64,000 nt of DNA from NCBI GenBank assembly GCA_963789495.1, contig CAWBLP010000031.1, positions 62,001-126,000 of the forward strand, given 5' to 3'. This DNA is from CAWBLP01 sp963789495 (GTDB taxonomy: Bacteria; Pseudomonadota; Alphaproteobacteria; Acetobacterales; Acetobacteraceae). The notes beneath the pieces were generated by a model, which had not been told where the DNA came from, did no database searches, and saw nothing but the letters and a program-made list of their open reading frames with translations. Both the position numbers and the translations under genes were made by a program. Shown here in pieces: positions 1-8,649 of the stretch. How positions within the stretch are numbered: the stretch's first letter is position 1; each line of letters starts with the position of its first letter.

Positions 1-632
1 AGCGCGCCTGTCGCGATCATCAGCAATGTGGCGGCGACGGCGAAGGCCAGGACGGATTGAATGATCGCCGAACGGACCTCCACCTCGATATCATCGACGT
101 AAACTCCGGTTCCGATGATCCATCCCCAGGGAGCGAACAATCCGCCATAGGACACTTTCCGGATAGCGACATCGCTTCCTGGCCGAGGCCACTCATACTC
201 AAAAGCGCCAATGGTTTGGTTACGGGTGGCTTCGACGGCGCGGACGAACGGCGAGACGCCGTTCTGGTCCCTGATCGACGCGCCGTCGGTCCCTTCGAGC
301 ACCGGCTTGATCGGGTGCATCACGACGCGTGCCGATCGATCGTTGATCCAAAAATAGTCGCTGCCGCCGGCGCCGTAGCGGAGCTTGCGGATCGTGGCGA
401 TGGCAGCCTCCTGGGCGGCCTTATGGTCGAGATGTCCACTTTGCTCTTCGTCCGCGAAGTGGCGGACAATGCTGAGCGCGGTGGCGATTTGGTTCCGCGT
501 CGCCTCGCGGCGCTGAGCCTGCATGTGCTGGTTCAGAGAAACGACCCCGAGGATGGCAATCGCGATCAGACCAATGAAGGCTACAACGCCGATCAGGTTG
601 ATCCGCGCGCGTATCGACAGGCCGCTGAGCAT
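1..632 (-). CDS. Methyl-accepting chemotaxis-type receptor with single Cache domain (N-terminal part only)
   Basis: The reverse strand reads open from an ATG at 632 to the window edge (210 codons), so only the N-terminal sensor half is present. A membrane segment near residues 10-32 is followed by a periplasmic domain of about 150 residues and a second membrane segment at residues 190-210. The sensor carries the sCache_2 pattern: YFWINDRSARVVMHP, then KPVLEGTDG, and GWIIGTGVYVDDIE before TM2. Such domains bind small organic acids in many chemoreceptors and pass the signal through HAMP to a cytoplasmic signalling domain, which would lie left of the window. A histidine kinase or diguanylate cyclase output cannot be excluded because the C-terminus is not visible. 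Confidence 0.85.
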   Translation of the reverse strand, partial: MLSGLSIRARINLIGVVAFIGLIAIAILGVVSLNQHMQAQRREATRNQIATALSIVRHFADEEQSGHLDHKAAQEAAIATIRKLRYGAGGSDYFWINDRSARVVMHPIKPVLEGTDGASIRDQNGVSPFVRAVEATRNQTIGAFEYEWPRPGSDVAIRKVSYGGLFAPWGWIIGTGVYVDDIEVEVRSAIIQSVLAFAVAATLLMIATGA

Positions 633-1145
633 GGAGCAGGTCCTCGAGACAGATGAATGCAATTGTGACCGCCGCGACTGAAAAACCGGTTAACGGTGAT
701 CGAACCCGGCCTGGTCCGCTTGGCGGTGCCGCGCATTCCTATGAAATCGTCGGGTGATTCCGGCGCACTCTCGGCCACCCTTTCGAATTCAGGTCGGCCG
801 GCATGGCGTTTCCCCGTGGTCAGGTTGCACTGCTGGTCGTCCAGGCGTTTGGGGCAAGCCGTGGTCTGTTCCGCGGCTGGGGCCGCGTCGGATGTTCGCG
901 ACGGAAGGTGGCCGGGCACAACCTGACCCCTGCTGTTATGCGCACGTTCAGCTGGCGCCGGCTGTCGGACCGCTTTGGGTCGACTGCGGCGGCCGGCCCA
1001 GGTGCCCATCCGGACGAACGGAGCGCCGCGGAGACCGCCTCGCCTCGCGACCCGTCAAATCCTCTGCCCGGGCTAGCCGCCGCCCCCGACTAGCCGCCGC
1101 CGCGACAACCCGACAAGATCGCGCCCAATACCCGGAGCAGATCGG
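633..1145. other. Intergenic region, 513 bp, no supported gene
   Basis: This gap lies between divergently transcribed genes and must hold both promoters. Open frames on both strands exist, but their translations are rich in Arg/Pro/Gly with no recognisable domain, as expected from GC-rich noncoding sequence. I see no convincing promoter, hairpin or RNA gene. Confidence 0.5.
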
Positions 1146-3134
1146 ATGCGCGCGACCGCCGAGTTCACCGCCCTGTTCACGCCGTTCGAACTGGCGGGCC
1201 GGCGGCTGCGTAGCCGGATCACCCACGCCTCCATGAGCCTGCTGGCCACGCCGGCCGGGCGGGTGACCGACCGCATGATCCAGTACCACGCCAATCGCGC
1301 CGCCGGCGGCGCGGCCATGACGGTGACCGAGCCGCTCGGCATGATGCAGCACCAGGCCGGCCTGCCGCGCGTGCAGGTCTGGCGGCGTGACGATGAGGAC
1401 GCGCTGAAACGCTTCGCCGCCGCGGTGGAAGATCAGGATTGCCGCCTGCTCGGCCAGATCCAGGACGCCGGCCGCGGCCGGCATTTTCCCGGCCGCAATC
1501 CCGAAGCGATCGGTGCCTCCGCGCTGCCCGACGACCTGTCCTGGACCGTGCCGCGCGCGCTGACCGCCGCCGACATCCGCCTGCTGATCGAGCAGACCGC
1601 GGACTCCGCTTCCCACCTGAAGGATTGCGGCTTTTCCGGCGTCGAAGTCTCCGCCGGACACGGCCACCTGTTCCACCAGTTCCTCTCGCCCTGGTCCAAT
1701 CGGCGGGACGACGAATTCGGCGGCGACTGGGACGGCCGGACACGCTTCATCGCCGAACTGGTGGTGGCGCTGCGCGCGGCGTGCGGCACGGACTTCATCA
1801 TCGGCCTGAAACTGCCGGGCGATGACGGCATCGCGGGCGGCGTCGGTCCGGCCGAGGCCGGCATCATCGGCGAGCGGCTCACCCGGCCGGGCAACGTCGA
1901 CTACGTCTGCTTCGCCGGCGGCGCCCACGCACGCACGCTGGAAATGCACACGCCGGACCGGTTCGGCCCGCCGATGCCGTACATGCATTTCATCAAGGAG
2001 CTGCGCCACCGCCTGCACGGCGTGCCGCTGATGGCGCTCGGTCGCATCACCGATCCTGCCGAAGCCGACGGCATACTCGCCCGCGGCGAAGCGTCCCTGA
2101 TTGCGCTCGGCCGCCCGCTGGTGGCCGATCCAGCCTGGCCACGCAAGGCCGCGCAGGGACGCAGTTGGGACATCCGCTACTGCCTGTCCTGCAATACCTG
2201 CTGGGGCGCGATCGTGACCATGCACGTGCCGATCGCCTGCGTGAACAATCCGCGCGTCAGCCGTCCCGACGAGGTGGATTTTGCGCCGCCGCGGACCGAT
2301 GCGCCAAAGCGGATCGTGGTGGTCGGCGCCGGCATCGCGGGCATGGAAGCCGCCTGGGTTGCCGCGGCGCGCGGCCACGACGTCACCGTGTTCGGCGCGT
2401 CCAATGCCATCGGCGGCAAGGCATGGTTGCGCGAGCAACTACCGGGCGGCGAGACCATCTCATCGATCTACGACTACCAAACCGTCGCGGCGCAACGGGC
2501 GGGGGCTCGCTTTGTGCTGGGTCGTCATGCGACGGCGGCGGATATCATCGCGCTGCGTCCGGACACGGTGATCCTGGCCACCGGCTCGACGATGATCCCG
2601 CCCGACTGGCTGCCAGCCGAAGCGCAGGCCGAAGGCTGGGTGCCGGATTTGCGCAGTGCGGTACTGGAGACCTTGCGCCATACCTCGCGGCAGAAGGGCA
2701 CCGCGGTGCTGTTCGACACCGATCATACCGAGGCGACCTATGCCGCAGCGGAGGTGTTTCAGGCCCGGTTCGACCGCGTGGTGATCGTGACGCCGCGCGA
2801 CACGATCGCGAGCGACGTGCAACTGGTGACGCGGCAGGTCATTCTGCGTCGCATGGCGGAGCGGCGCATCGAGGTCGTCCCGCTGGCGGAACCGCGCTGG
2901 AGCGATGCGGTCGCCGAGGGACGGCTCGATCTGGTCAACATCTACAACGGCGACGTCCGCGTGATCGACGACCTGGCGCTGCTGACCTATGCCACGCCGC
3001 GAGTGCCGAACGACGCGCTGGCGGCACCGCTGCGTGCGGCGGGGATCGCGGTCGTTCCGGTGGGCGACGCACGGGCCCCGCAGGAGATGCTGTTCGCCAC
3101 GGCCAGTGGCCATGCCGCCGGGGAGGCAGTGTGA
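1146..3134 (+). CDS. NADH:flavin oxidoreductase / 2,4-dienoyl-CoA reductase-like protein (FMN + 4Fe-4S + FAD)
   Basis: A 662-residue protein with the two-part architecture of 2,4-dienoyl-CoA reductase, trimethylamine dehydrogenase and related enzymes. Residues 1-350 form the old-yellow-enzyme TIM barrel (GVEVSAGHGHLFHQFLSPW, ALGRPLVADP). A cysteine cluster for a 4Fe-4S centre follows at about residue 346 (CLSCNTC, with a further Cys in IACVNNP). A Rossmann FAD/NAD(P) domain begins near residue 390 (VVVGAGIAGMEAAW). The family moves electrons from NAD(P)H through FAD and Fe-S to FMN to reduce an activated double bond or demethylate an amine. The substrate is not evident. The loop GRHFPGRNP replaces the usual histidine-rich stretch of FadH-type enzymes, so I do not assign fadH. 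Downstream greB follows after 38 bp. Confidence 0.85.
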   Translation: MRATAEFTALFTPFELAGRRLRSRITHASMSLLATPAGRVTDRMIQYHANRAAGGAAMTVTEPLGMMQHQAGLPRVQVWRRDDEDALKRFAAAVEDQDCRLLGQIQDAGRGRHFPGRNPEAIGASALPDDLSWTVPRALTAADIRLLIEQTADSASHLKDCGFSGVEVSAGHGHLFHQFLSPWSNRRDDEFGGDWDGRTRFIAELVVALRAACGTDFIIGLKLPGDDGIAGGVGPAEAGIIGERLTRPGNVDYVCFAGGAHARTLEMHTPDRFGPPMPYMHFIKELRHRLHGVPLMALGRITDPAEADGILARGEASLIALGRPLVADPAWPRKAAQGRSWDIRYCLSCNTCWGAIVTMHVPIACVNNPRVSRPDEVDFAPPRTDAPKRIVVVGAGIAGMEAAWVAAARGHDVTVFGASNAIGGKAWLREQLPGGETISSIYDYQTVAAQRAGARFVLGRHATAADIIALRPDTVILATGSTMIPPDWLPAEAQAEGWVPDLRSAVLETLRHTSRQKGTAVLFDTDHTEATYAAAEVFQARFDRVVIVTPRDTIASDVQLVTRQVILRRMAERRIEVVPLAEPRWSDAVAEGRLDLVNIYNGDVRVIDDLALLTYATPRVPNDALAAPLRAAGIAVVPVGDARAPQEMLFATASGHAAGEAV

Positions 3135-3172
3135 CGGCGGTGAGGCGGACGGATCGACCGGGAGGGGGGTGA

Positions 3173-3694
3173 ATGGACGACGACGAAGCACCCCGGCTGG
3201 CCCTGGGCGGCAAGTTCTACATGACCCCCGCGGGCCATGCGCGGTTGCGCGCGGAGTTCGACCAGTTGCTGCGGGTCGAGCGGCCGCGCGTGGTGGAGAT
3301 CGTGTCCTGGGCAGCGGCGAACGGCGATCGCAGCGAGAATGCCGACTACCAGTACGGCAAGCGACGGCTGCGCGAGATCGACAGCCGCGCGCGATTCCTG
3401 ACCAAACGGCTGGAAAACGCCGAAGTGGTCGATCCCGCTCGGCAGGTGATGCGCGACCGTGTGCTGTTCGGCGCGACGGTGACCTATATCGACGACGCCG
3501 ACGTGGAACGCACGGTGACGATCGTGGGTGTGGACGAAGCCGACATGGCAAATGCGAAGGTCAGCCTGACCTCGCCGGTCGCCACCGCACTGATCAAGGC
3601 GCGGGCGCGCCGGGGCGATGAGGTGGCGGTGCACACGCCGCGTGGCGTGGAGATCATCGAGGTGCTGGCGGTGCGCTATCCCGACCCTGACTGA
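3173..3694 (+). CDS. greB: Transcription elongation factor GreB
   Basis: A cytoplasmic 173-residue protein that rescues backtracked RNA polymerase by stimulating cleavage of the extruded RNA 3' end. The N-terminal coiled-coil hairpin is clear: YMTPAGHARLRAEFDQLL, then the conserved tip motif RSENADYQYGKRRLREID carrying the acidic residues. The C-terminal half (residues 95-165) is the FKBP-like GreA/GreB domain, with FGATVTYIDDADVERTVTIV and SPVATALIKA. The QYGKRRLREID signature and FLTKRLE favour GreB over GreA. The N-terminus carries about ten extra acidic residues. A strong purine-rich ribosome-binding site (GGGAGGGGGGTG) lies directly before the ATG. Confidence 0.93.
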   Translation: MDDDEAPRLALGGKFYMTPAGHARLRAEFDQLLRVERPRVVEIVSWAAANGDRSENADYQYGKRRLREIDSRARFLTKRLENAEVVDPARQVMRDRVLFGATVTYIDDADVERTVTIVGVDEADMANAKVSLTSPVATALIKARARRGDEVAVHTPRGVEIIEVLAVRYPDPD

Positions 3695-3697
3695 GGG

Positions 3698-3713
3698 CAT
3701 AGCGTCGGTTGTT
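3698..3713 (+). repeat. 16-bp direct repeat, left copy
   Basis: The sequence CATAGCGTCGGTTGTT begins four bases after the greB stop codon. An identical copy lies at 4431-4446, just past the end of the next gene. The pair therefore brackets the P-loop kinase gene at 3860-4396 exactly. Confidence 0.85.
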
Positions 3714-3859
3714 GGCCGAACCACGCCAGGAGTGAACGTCCTGAGACCATGGGTCACGCAACCAACCTTTCCAGGCCGAGGCCAATAGGCTGACCTGGCC
3801 GGCTGTGGTCGCGGCCTGTCATGTAGGACACCGTCCCAGGCGAAAGGGGTATCCGAGCC

Positions 3860-4396
3860 ATGGGCAGGAGAAATTATCTGATCGACGGCGTTTCCGGCGC
3901 CGGCAAGACGGCGGTCTGCACAGAATTGCTGCGCCGCGGATACCAGGCCATTCATGGTGATCGGGAATTGGCGTATCAGGGCGATCCGGAAACGGGTCTT
4001 CCGATGGCTTCGGAAACGAGCACACCGACGGCTGTCTGGGTGTCCGAGCACTGGATTTGGGATGTAGGGAAGGTAACCGCCCGCATCGCCAATGAGGATG
4101 AGGCGGTCACCTTCTTCTGCGGTCACGCGAGGAATTTTTCAAAATTCATCGACTTGCTTGACGGCGTCTTTGTCCTGGAGGTCGATCTGGACACCATGAA
4201 CCGGCGGATCGATGAGCGCGTGGCACTCGACCCAACCGACTGGGGCGGAAAACCAGAGGAACGGGAACTCGCGGTGTACTTGTATCGGACGAAACAAAAC
4301 ATCCCGAAGAACGCCATCATCATCGATGCCACCGCACCGCTCGCGCGCGTCGTTGACGAAATCCTCCACCTGAGCGACGCAAGTAAACCACTGTAG
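3860..4396 (+). CDS. P-loop kinase / AAA-type small ATPase, probably acquired
   Basis: A 178-residue soluble protein with a Walker A motif GVSGAGKT at residues 10-17 in an adenylate/shikimate-kinase-like setting. ELLRRGYQAIHGDRELAY follows, and VFVLEVDLDTMNRRIDERV lies near residues 110-130, the layout of small phosphotransferases that measure a substrate across a lid (Arg-rich segment). The substrate is unknown; similar proteins are annotated only as AAA or nucleoside/nucleotide kinases. Codon use is visibly less GC-biased than in the neighbours (for example AATTATCTGATCGAC, TTTTCAAAATTCATC). The gene sits between two identical 16-bp repeats. Both observations suggest transfer as a one-gene cassette. 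Confidence 0.7.
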   Translation: MGRRNYLIDGVSGAGKTAVCTELLRRGYQAIHGDRELAYQGDPETGLPMASETSTPTAVWVSEHWIWDVGKVTARIANEDEAVTFFCGHARNFSKFIDLLDGVFVLEVDLDTMNRRIDERVALDPTDWGGKPEERELAVYLYRTKQNIPKNAIIIDATAPLARVVDEILHLSDASKPL

Positions 4397-4430
4397 TGCG
4401 TCATTCACGCGACGAGCGCCAGGGAGCAGC

Positions 4431-4446
4431 CATAGCGTCGGTTGTT
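4431..4446 (+). repeat. 16-bp direct repeat, right copy
   Basis: Identical to 3698-3713 (CATAGCGTCGGTTGTT), 733 bp downstream in the same orientation and 34 bp past the kinase stop codon. The flanking bases differ on both sides, so the match is limited to 16 bp, as for a target or attachment duplication. Confidence 0.85.
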
Positions 4447-4651
4447 ACGGACACGACTGCGGCGGCAGCTCGGCCGTCACTGCCGCACCGCGTCGGAGGT
4501 CGCTGACGAACCATCGGCGATGCGCTGAGACGGTCGTTCCGGGTCGGGTCGGTGCTGCGTCTGCCCGACCTGGCGGGCCGGCGCCGGCCAGGTCAGGAAA
4601 AGCGCGGCCCGCATCCGGATCGTGCTTTCCCTGTGGGCGAGCCTGGCCGGA

Positions 4652-5731
4652 TCAGGGCGTCTGCAGCCGGTACACCCGCGCCGCGGTACCGCTGTACAGC
4701 GCGGCCTTTTCATCGGGCGACGCCTTGGCGGTGATACGCTTGAACGCGTTCCACAGCTCGGTGTAGCCGCCGGACTGTTTGTCGGGCGGGAAGTTACTTT
4801 CGAACATGCAGCGGTTGACACCGAACGCCTCGATGCAGGGCTCGATATACTGTCGCCATGCCGCGGCGAGTTCCTCGGAGGACGGCGGAACATCGCGCTC
4901 ATGAAAGTTGAAACCGAACGAGGTCATACCGACGCCGCCGAGTTTGACGTTAACGTTGGGGCACTTCGCCAGTTCCGCGATGTTCTTGCGCCAGCCTGCA
5001 AGAATCTCCTGCCGGTGGCCGGCGTAGGGGCCCACGCCGAGCACGCCGCCGACATGGTTGAGGATGATGGTGGTGTTGGGGAAGGCGCGCGCGAGGTCGA
5101 TTGCGTCGGGTAGTTGCGGATGATACTGCCAGGATTCGAAGCTGAGGCCGAGCGGCGCGAGTTGCGCAAAACCTTCGCGGAATTTGGGGTCGCGCACCTG
5201 GTGCGGCGGGATGACGCGGGAGACGAATTTGCTGATCGCCTCGCTGCCGTCCCAGGACACGCCGTAGCGGATGCCGCGGAAGCGGCCGCCGCCGACAGCC
5301 AGCTCCGCTTCGAGAACTTCGCGCACGGCGGCACCGAGCGTGAGGTTGGCGTGGCCGATGATGGCTTCGGCGACCCGGCAGGGACCGTAATTGCCGGATG
5401 CGCTCATGGCGGCGATGCCGTTGACGAATTCCACTTCACCGACCGGCGCCATCTCGGGCGGGCCGTCCTTGCGGTACATCGCCTGACATTCCAGGAACAC
5501 CGTGGCGACGATGTTGTGTCCGCCGCCGATATCCTCGAGCAGCTCCGGCAGGAAGTACCGGCCGCGATGTGGTGCTTCCCAGAAATGATGGTGCGGATCG
5601 ACGATCGGCAGATCGGGTTCCAGGGCCGCCTCGCTGGGGCGCTGCGCCAGCCAGGCTCTGAGATCCGTGTCGCTGCGGTGGTAGAGTCCGCGATAATCCC
5701 CGGTGGAATCGCCAACTTGGGTCATGTCCAT
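4652..5731 (-). CDS. Amidohydrolase-2 family metal-dependent hydrolase
   Basis: A 359-residue cytoplasmic TIM-barrel protein. The metal-binding HxH lies near residue 45 in PIVDPHHHFWE. Further barrel-strand residues are in TTIILNHVGG (His) and RCMFESNFPPDK near the C-terminus, the usual site of the catalytic Asp/Glu in this subfamily. This matches the PF04909 group, which includes decarboxylases and lactonases acting on carbon–carbon or ester bonds of small organic acids; the substrate is unknown. The gene follows the NHL-repeat gene by 66 bp on the same strand, so the two are probably co-transcribed and may act on the same compound. Confidence 0.85.
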   Translation of the reverse strand: MDMTQVGDSTGDYRGLYHRSDTDLRAWLAQRPSEAALEPDLPIVDPHHHFWEAPHRGRYFLPELLEDIGGGHNIVATVFLECQAMYRKDGPPEMAPVGEVEFVNGIAAMSASGNYGPCRVAEAIIGHANLTLGAAVREVLEAELAVGGGRFRGIRYGVSWDGSEAISKFVSRVIPPHQVRDPKFREGFAQLAPLGLSFESWQYHPQLPDAIDLARAFPNTTIILNHVGGVLGVGPYAGHRQEILAGWRKNIAELAKCPNVNVKLGGVGMTSFGFNFHERDVPPSSEELAAAWRQYIEPCIEAFGVNRCMFESNFPPDKQSGGYTELWNAFKRITAKASPDEKAALYSGTAARVYRLQTP

Positions 5732-5797
5732 TCCCTTGGTTGATTGCTTGCCGCCCGGCGGAGGATGACCACCGCCGCCCGTGTTGCGTGACCGGCG

Positions 5798-6766
5798 TTA
5801 TGCGACCTTTGCCAGCTTCTGCAGGCTGCGCAGATTGTCCGGCCGCGGCTGGCCGGGAAACAGCGACGGCCAGGACGCCACCGACACTTCCCCGACATAG
5901 ATATCGCCGTGGGAATCGACGGCCAATCCGTGCGGCGACATGAACTGGCCGGGAGCCTGGCCGTGTGCGTTGGTCTCCGATCCCAGCCGCGCCAGCACCT
6001 TCCCGGTGTTCGACAGGATGCTGATGCGTGGCCCAAGATTCGGAAAGCCGCGATTGGAGCCGAGATAGGGTCCGACCTCGCCGATGAAGCACAGTGGATT
6101 CGACCCGGTCGTCATGTGCAAGGCACTCGGCCGGTGCACCACATTGCTCCACGCCGTCTCGAATTTTCCGTTGCCGTCGAACACCTGCACGCGATGGTTC
6201 TCCCGGTCGGCGACATAGACCCAGCCATCCGCGTCGCAATGAATATTGTGCGGCAGGTTGAACTCACTTTCGCCGATGCCGCATTTGCCCCAGGACATCA
6301 GGTATTTTCCGTCGGGGCTGAACTTGTGCACGCGCGCGTTGCCGTAGCCGTCCGACACGTAGATATCTCCGCGCGGCGACAGTGCGGTATGGGTACAACG
6401 ACAGAACGGATCGCCGCACATGAACGGCGCCGGCTTGCCCGGCACGCCGAGCGTCATCAGCACCTTGCCATCGAGGGTGCATTTGCGGACGCAATGGGCG
6501 CCGTCATCGGTGCAGAAGATCGTGTCGTCCGGCGCCATGTGCACACCATGCGCGCGGGGAAACATCCCTTCACCCCAGGAGCGCAGAAAATTGCCGGCCC
6601 GATCGAACACGATCATCGGATGTTCGCCCCGGTTGAACACGTAGACATTGTCGTTGCGGTCGACGCCGACCGCGCCGACTTCGTGGAACGACCATCCGTC
6701 CGGCAGCTTGCCCCAGCCTTCCTCGACCCGGTACCGGAATTCGCCGCTGCCCAGAATCACGCTCAT
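5798..6766 (-). CDS. NHL-repeat beta-propeller protein (peptidyl-amidoglycolate-lyase-like)
   Basis: A 322-residue protein built of NHL repeats, seen as recurring patterns such as GVDRNDNVYVFNRGEHPMIV, NIHCDADGWVYVADRENH and GLAVDSHGDIYVGEVSVASW. These form a six-bladed propeller. The closest named fold relatives are 6-bladed peptidylamidoglycolate lyases and SMP-30-like lactonases. A cysteine-rich loop (MCGDPFCRCTHT) in the middle is unusual. No signal peptide is visible. It is the first gene of a likely two-gene unit with the amidohydrolase downstream, which suggests a shared catabolic pathway, not identified here. Confidence 0.75.
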   Translation of the reverse strand: MSVILGSGEFRYRVEEGWGKLPDGWSFHEVGAVGVDRNDNVYVFNRGEHPMIVFDRAGNFLRSWGEGMFPRAHGVHMAPDDTIFCTDDGAHCVRKCTLDGKVLMTLGVPGKPAPFMCGDPFCRCTHTALSPRGDIYVSDGYGNARVHKFSPDGKYLMSWGKCGIGESEFNLPHNIHCDADGWVYVADRENHRVQVFDGNGKFETAWSNVVHRPSALHMTTGSNPLCFIGEVGPYLGSNRGFPNLGPRISILSNTGKVLARLGSETNAHGQAPGQFMSPHGLAVDSHGDIYVGEVSVASWPSLFPGQPRPDNLRSLQKLAKVA

Positions 6767-7019
6767 CGCGCTTCCCCCGCTTGGTGTTGGGACCTATCCA
6801 GGCACCAACGCGACGATGGATCAACTGCGCAGCCGGGCCACCGTACCGGACCATGCGCCGGGCCCGGTGCGCCGCCGCTTCGCATCACACCTCGACAGCG
6901 CGATTTCCGTGCAGCGGGACACCGCGGTGTCCGTGCGTCACGGGAGGCGGTGCACCCTGCTGGACAGCGGCGCGGCTGCGCCTATTCTGCCGCCTCGTTC
7001 GCGTGCGGGGAGACCCACC

Positions 7020-7256
7020 ATGTCCGACACGATCGATGCACTGCTGTGCGACCTGCTGAGTTGGCTGGCGCCTGGCGACCGGCCCTATGCCGAGGTGATC
7101 GACGCCTGGCGTACGTCCTGTCCGCGCCTGCCGGTGTGGGAGGATGCCAACGATCGAGGCCTGGTCGCACAGGTCCGGCAAAACGGCCGGCTGATGGTCG
7201 CCATCACGCCGGCAGGCCGCGCCTTCCTCGCCCAGTATCGCGTATCTGAGCGCTGA
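7020..7256 (+). CDS. Conserved small protein, possible winged-helix fold
   Basis: A 78-residue protein read from the ATG at 7020. The frame stays open further upstream, but without coding character. The text MSDTIDALLCDLLSW, PYAEVIDAWRTSCPRLPVWEDA and GRLMVAITPAGRAFL looks like a short helix-turn-helix/wing protein of the kind found as unnamed genes in alphaproteobacteria. No function can be assigned. The stop codon lies 2 bp before the start of the dehydrogenase gene, so the two are translationally close and probably one transcript. Confidence 0.6.
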   Translation: MSDTIDALLCDLLSWLAPGDRPYAEVIDAWRTSCPRLPVWEDANDRGLVAQVRQNGRLMVAITPAGRAFLAQYRVSER

Positions 7257-7258
7257 TC

Positions 7259-8239
7259 ATGCGCATCAGCATCCTGGACGACTGGCACGACACGGTCCGT
7301 ACGCTGGACTGCTTCAGTAAGCTCGCCGATCACGACGTCACGGTCTGGAACGATCATGTCCAGGACGACGATGTGCTGGCGGATCGGCTCGCGCAGACCG
7401 AGGTCCTGGTGCTGATCCGCGAGCGCACGCAGATCCGCGCGCCGCTGCTGCAGCGCCTCGACCGGTTGCGGCTGATCAGCCAGCGCAGCGTCTATCCGCA
7501 TATCGACATCGATGCCTGCACGGCACGCGGTGTGGTCGTGTCGTCCAGCCAGCATCCCGGCACACCGTCCTATGCCACGGCGGAGCTGACCTGGGGCCTG
7601 ATGCTGGCGGCGATGCGCGCGATCCCGCAGCAGATGGCGGCGCTGCAGGCCGGGCAGTGGCAGATCGGCGTCGGCGCCACGTTGCGCGGCAAGACGCTGG
7701 GCATCTACGGCTACGGACGCATCGGCCAGGTGGTCGCGGGCTACGGCCGCGCCTTCGGGATGCATGTCTGGGTGTGGGCGCGGGAGGCGGCGCGTGCCCG
7801 GGCGATGCAGGATGGCCACCGGGCAGCACCGGACAAGGCGACGTTCTTCGCGCAGAGCGACGTCATTTCCCTGCATATGCGGCTGGTGGACGCCACCCGC
7901 GGCATCGTCGCGCCGGATGATCTCGCGCGGATGAAGTCGACGTCCCTGCTGGTGAACACGAGCCGCGCAGGCTTGATCGCGCCCGACGCACTGGTTGGCG
8001 CGTTGCGCGCCGGACGTCCCGGCCTGGCCGCGATCGATGTCTATGAGCAGGAACCGGTGGTCGGTGGCGACCATCCCTTGCTGGCCATGCCTAACGTGGT
8101 GTGCACGCCGCATATCGGCTACGTCACGCGCGACGAGTATGAACTGCAATTCGCCGACATCTTCGATCAGATCACGGCTTATGCCGCGAGCACGCCGATC
8201 AACGTGGTAAATCCGGACGCGCTGGGTCGCGCGCGGTAG
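7259..8239 (+). CDS. D-2-hydroxyacid dehydrogenase family protein (NAD-dependent)
   Basis: A 326-residue NAD(P)H-dependent oxidoreductase of the D-isomer-specific family, which interconverts a 2-keto acid and a D-2-hydroxy acid. The nucleotide-binding motif GIYGYGRIGQVVAGYG lies near residue 150. The catalytic triad is visible as Arg in VNTSRAGLI, Glu in DVYEQEPVVGG and His in TPHIGYVTRDE. Substrate specificity cannot be read from sequence; the nearest named types are phosphoglycerate and glyoxylate/hydroxypyruvate reductases. No C-terminal ACT domain is present, which argues against canonical SerA. It follows the small 78-residue gene with a 2-bp gap. Confidence 0.9.
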   Translation: MRISILDDWHDTVRTLDCFSKLADHDVTVWNDHVQDDDVLADRLAQTEVLVLIRERTQIRAPLLQRLDRLRLISQRSVYPHIDIDACTARGVVVSSSQHPGTPSYATAELTWGLMLAAMRAIPQQMAALQAGQWQIGVGATLRGKTLGIYGYGRIGQVVAGYGRAFGMHVWVWAREAARARAMQDGHRAAPDKATFFAQSDVISLHMRLVDATRGIVAPDDLARMKSTSLLVNTSRAGLIAPDALVGALRAGRPGLAAIDVYEQEPVVGGDHPLLAMPNVVCTPHIGYVTRDEYELQFADIFDQITAYAASTPINVVNPDALGRAR

Positions 8240-8317
8240 GGGGCGTCACCGGGACGGCATCGGCATGCGGTGCCGGGTGGAGCGTGGCGCCGTTGGCGCT
8301 GGATTGTGATCGGCGTG

Positions 8318-8347
8318 CTGGACCTTGGTGGCCTGGACCTTGGTTGC
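8318..8347 (+). repeat. Two-unit 15-bp tandem repeat
   Basis: Two head-to-tail copies of CTGGACCTTGGTGGC, with one mismatch (GTGGC versus GTTGC), in the gap after the dehydrogenase gene. It is the shortest of several intergenic tandem repeats in this window. Confidence 0.6.
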
Positions 8348-8376
8348 GGGCGACCTTTGCGCCTCCGGGCATGGGC

Positions 8377-8400
8377 GGAACCAGGCGTCGGCCGAGCGTT
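8377..8400 (+). promoter_or_regulatory. Candidate EcfG-type general stress promoter
   Basis: GGAAC at 8377-8381 is followed by CGTT at 8397-8400 with a 15-base spacer. This resembles the alphaproteobacterial EcfG (general stress sigma factor) pattern GGAAC–16/17–CGTT but is one or two bases short. It stands about 250 bp upstream of a cluster of small genes (entericidin, CsbD, DUF3309 types) that belong to EcfG regulons in other alphaproteobacteria. Distance and spacing make this a weak call. Confidence 0.3.
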
Positions 8401-8649
8401 AACACACGAAGACTTTTTCGGTCGTGCAAAATGCTCCCCTGGTATTCAACCAGCGGCATCGCAATATCTGGCCCATGGATCGCGGGCCGTATGGAAAGAG
8501 GCGCAATCCTTTCATACTGCCAGCGTGCCCGGATCAATATTCTTATCCGCTATAACCTCTATCCGGTAACCGGCCATTCGGCCCGGCGCCGCATCGAGCA
8601 GTGTGAAAGCGGAGCTCCTCGACCCGCCCAAAACAAGAAAGTCCCCACC

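Noticed and set aside
593..1009. 138-codon reverse frame upstream of the chemoreceptor
   Set aside because: No domain, no ribosome-binding site, and composition typical of noncoding GC-rich DNA.
948..2438. Long open frame on the reverse strand (about 496 codons) opposite the old-yellow-enzyme gene
   Set aside because: It is antisense to a gene with clear FMN, Fe-S and FAD motifs; its translation is His/Arg/Ala-rich without domains, as expected from the high GC content.
3860..4396. Interpretation of the kinase gene as a toxin or zeta-type toxin
   Set aside because: Walker A is present, but no antitoxin partner or zeta-specific motifs are visible; only a generic P-loop kinase call is supported.
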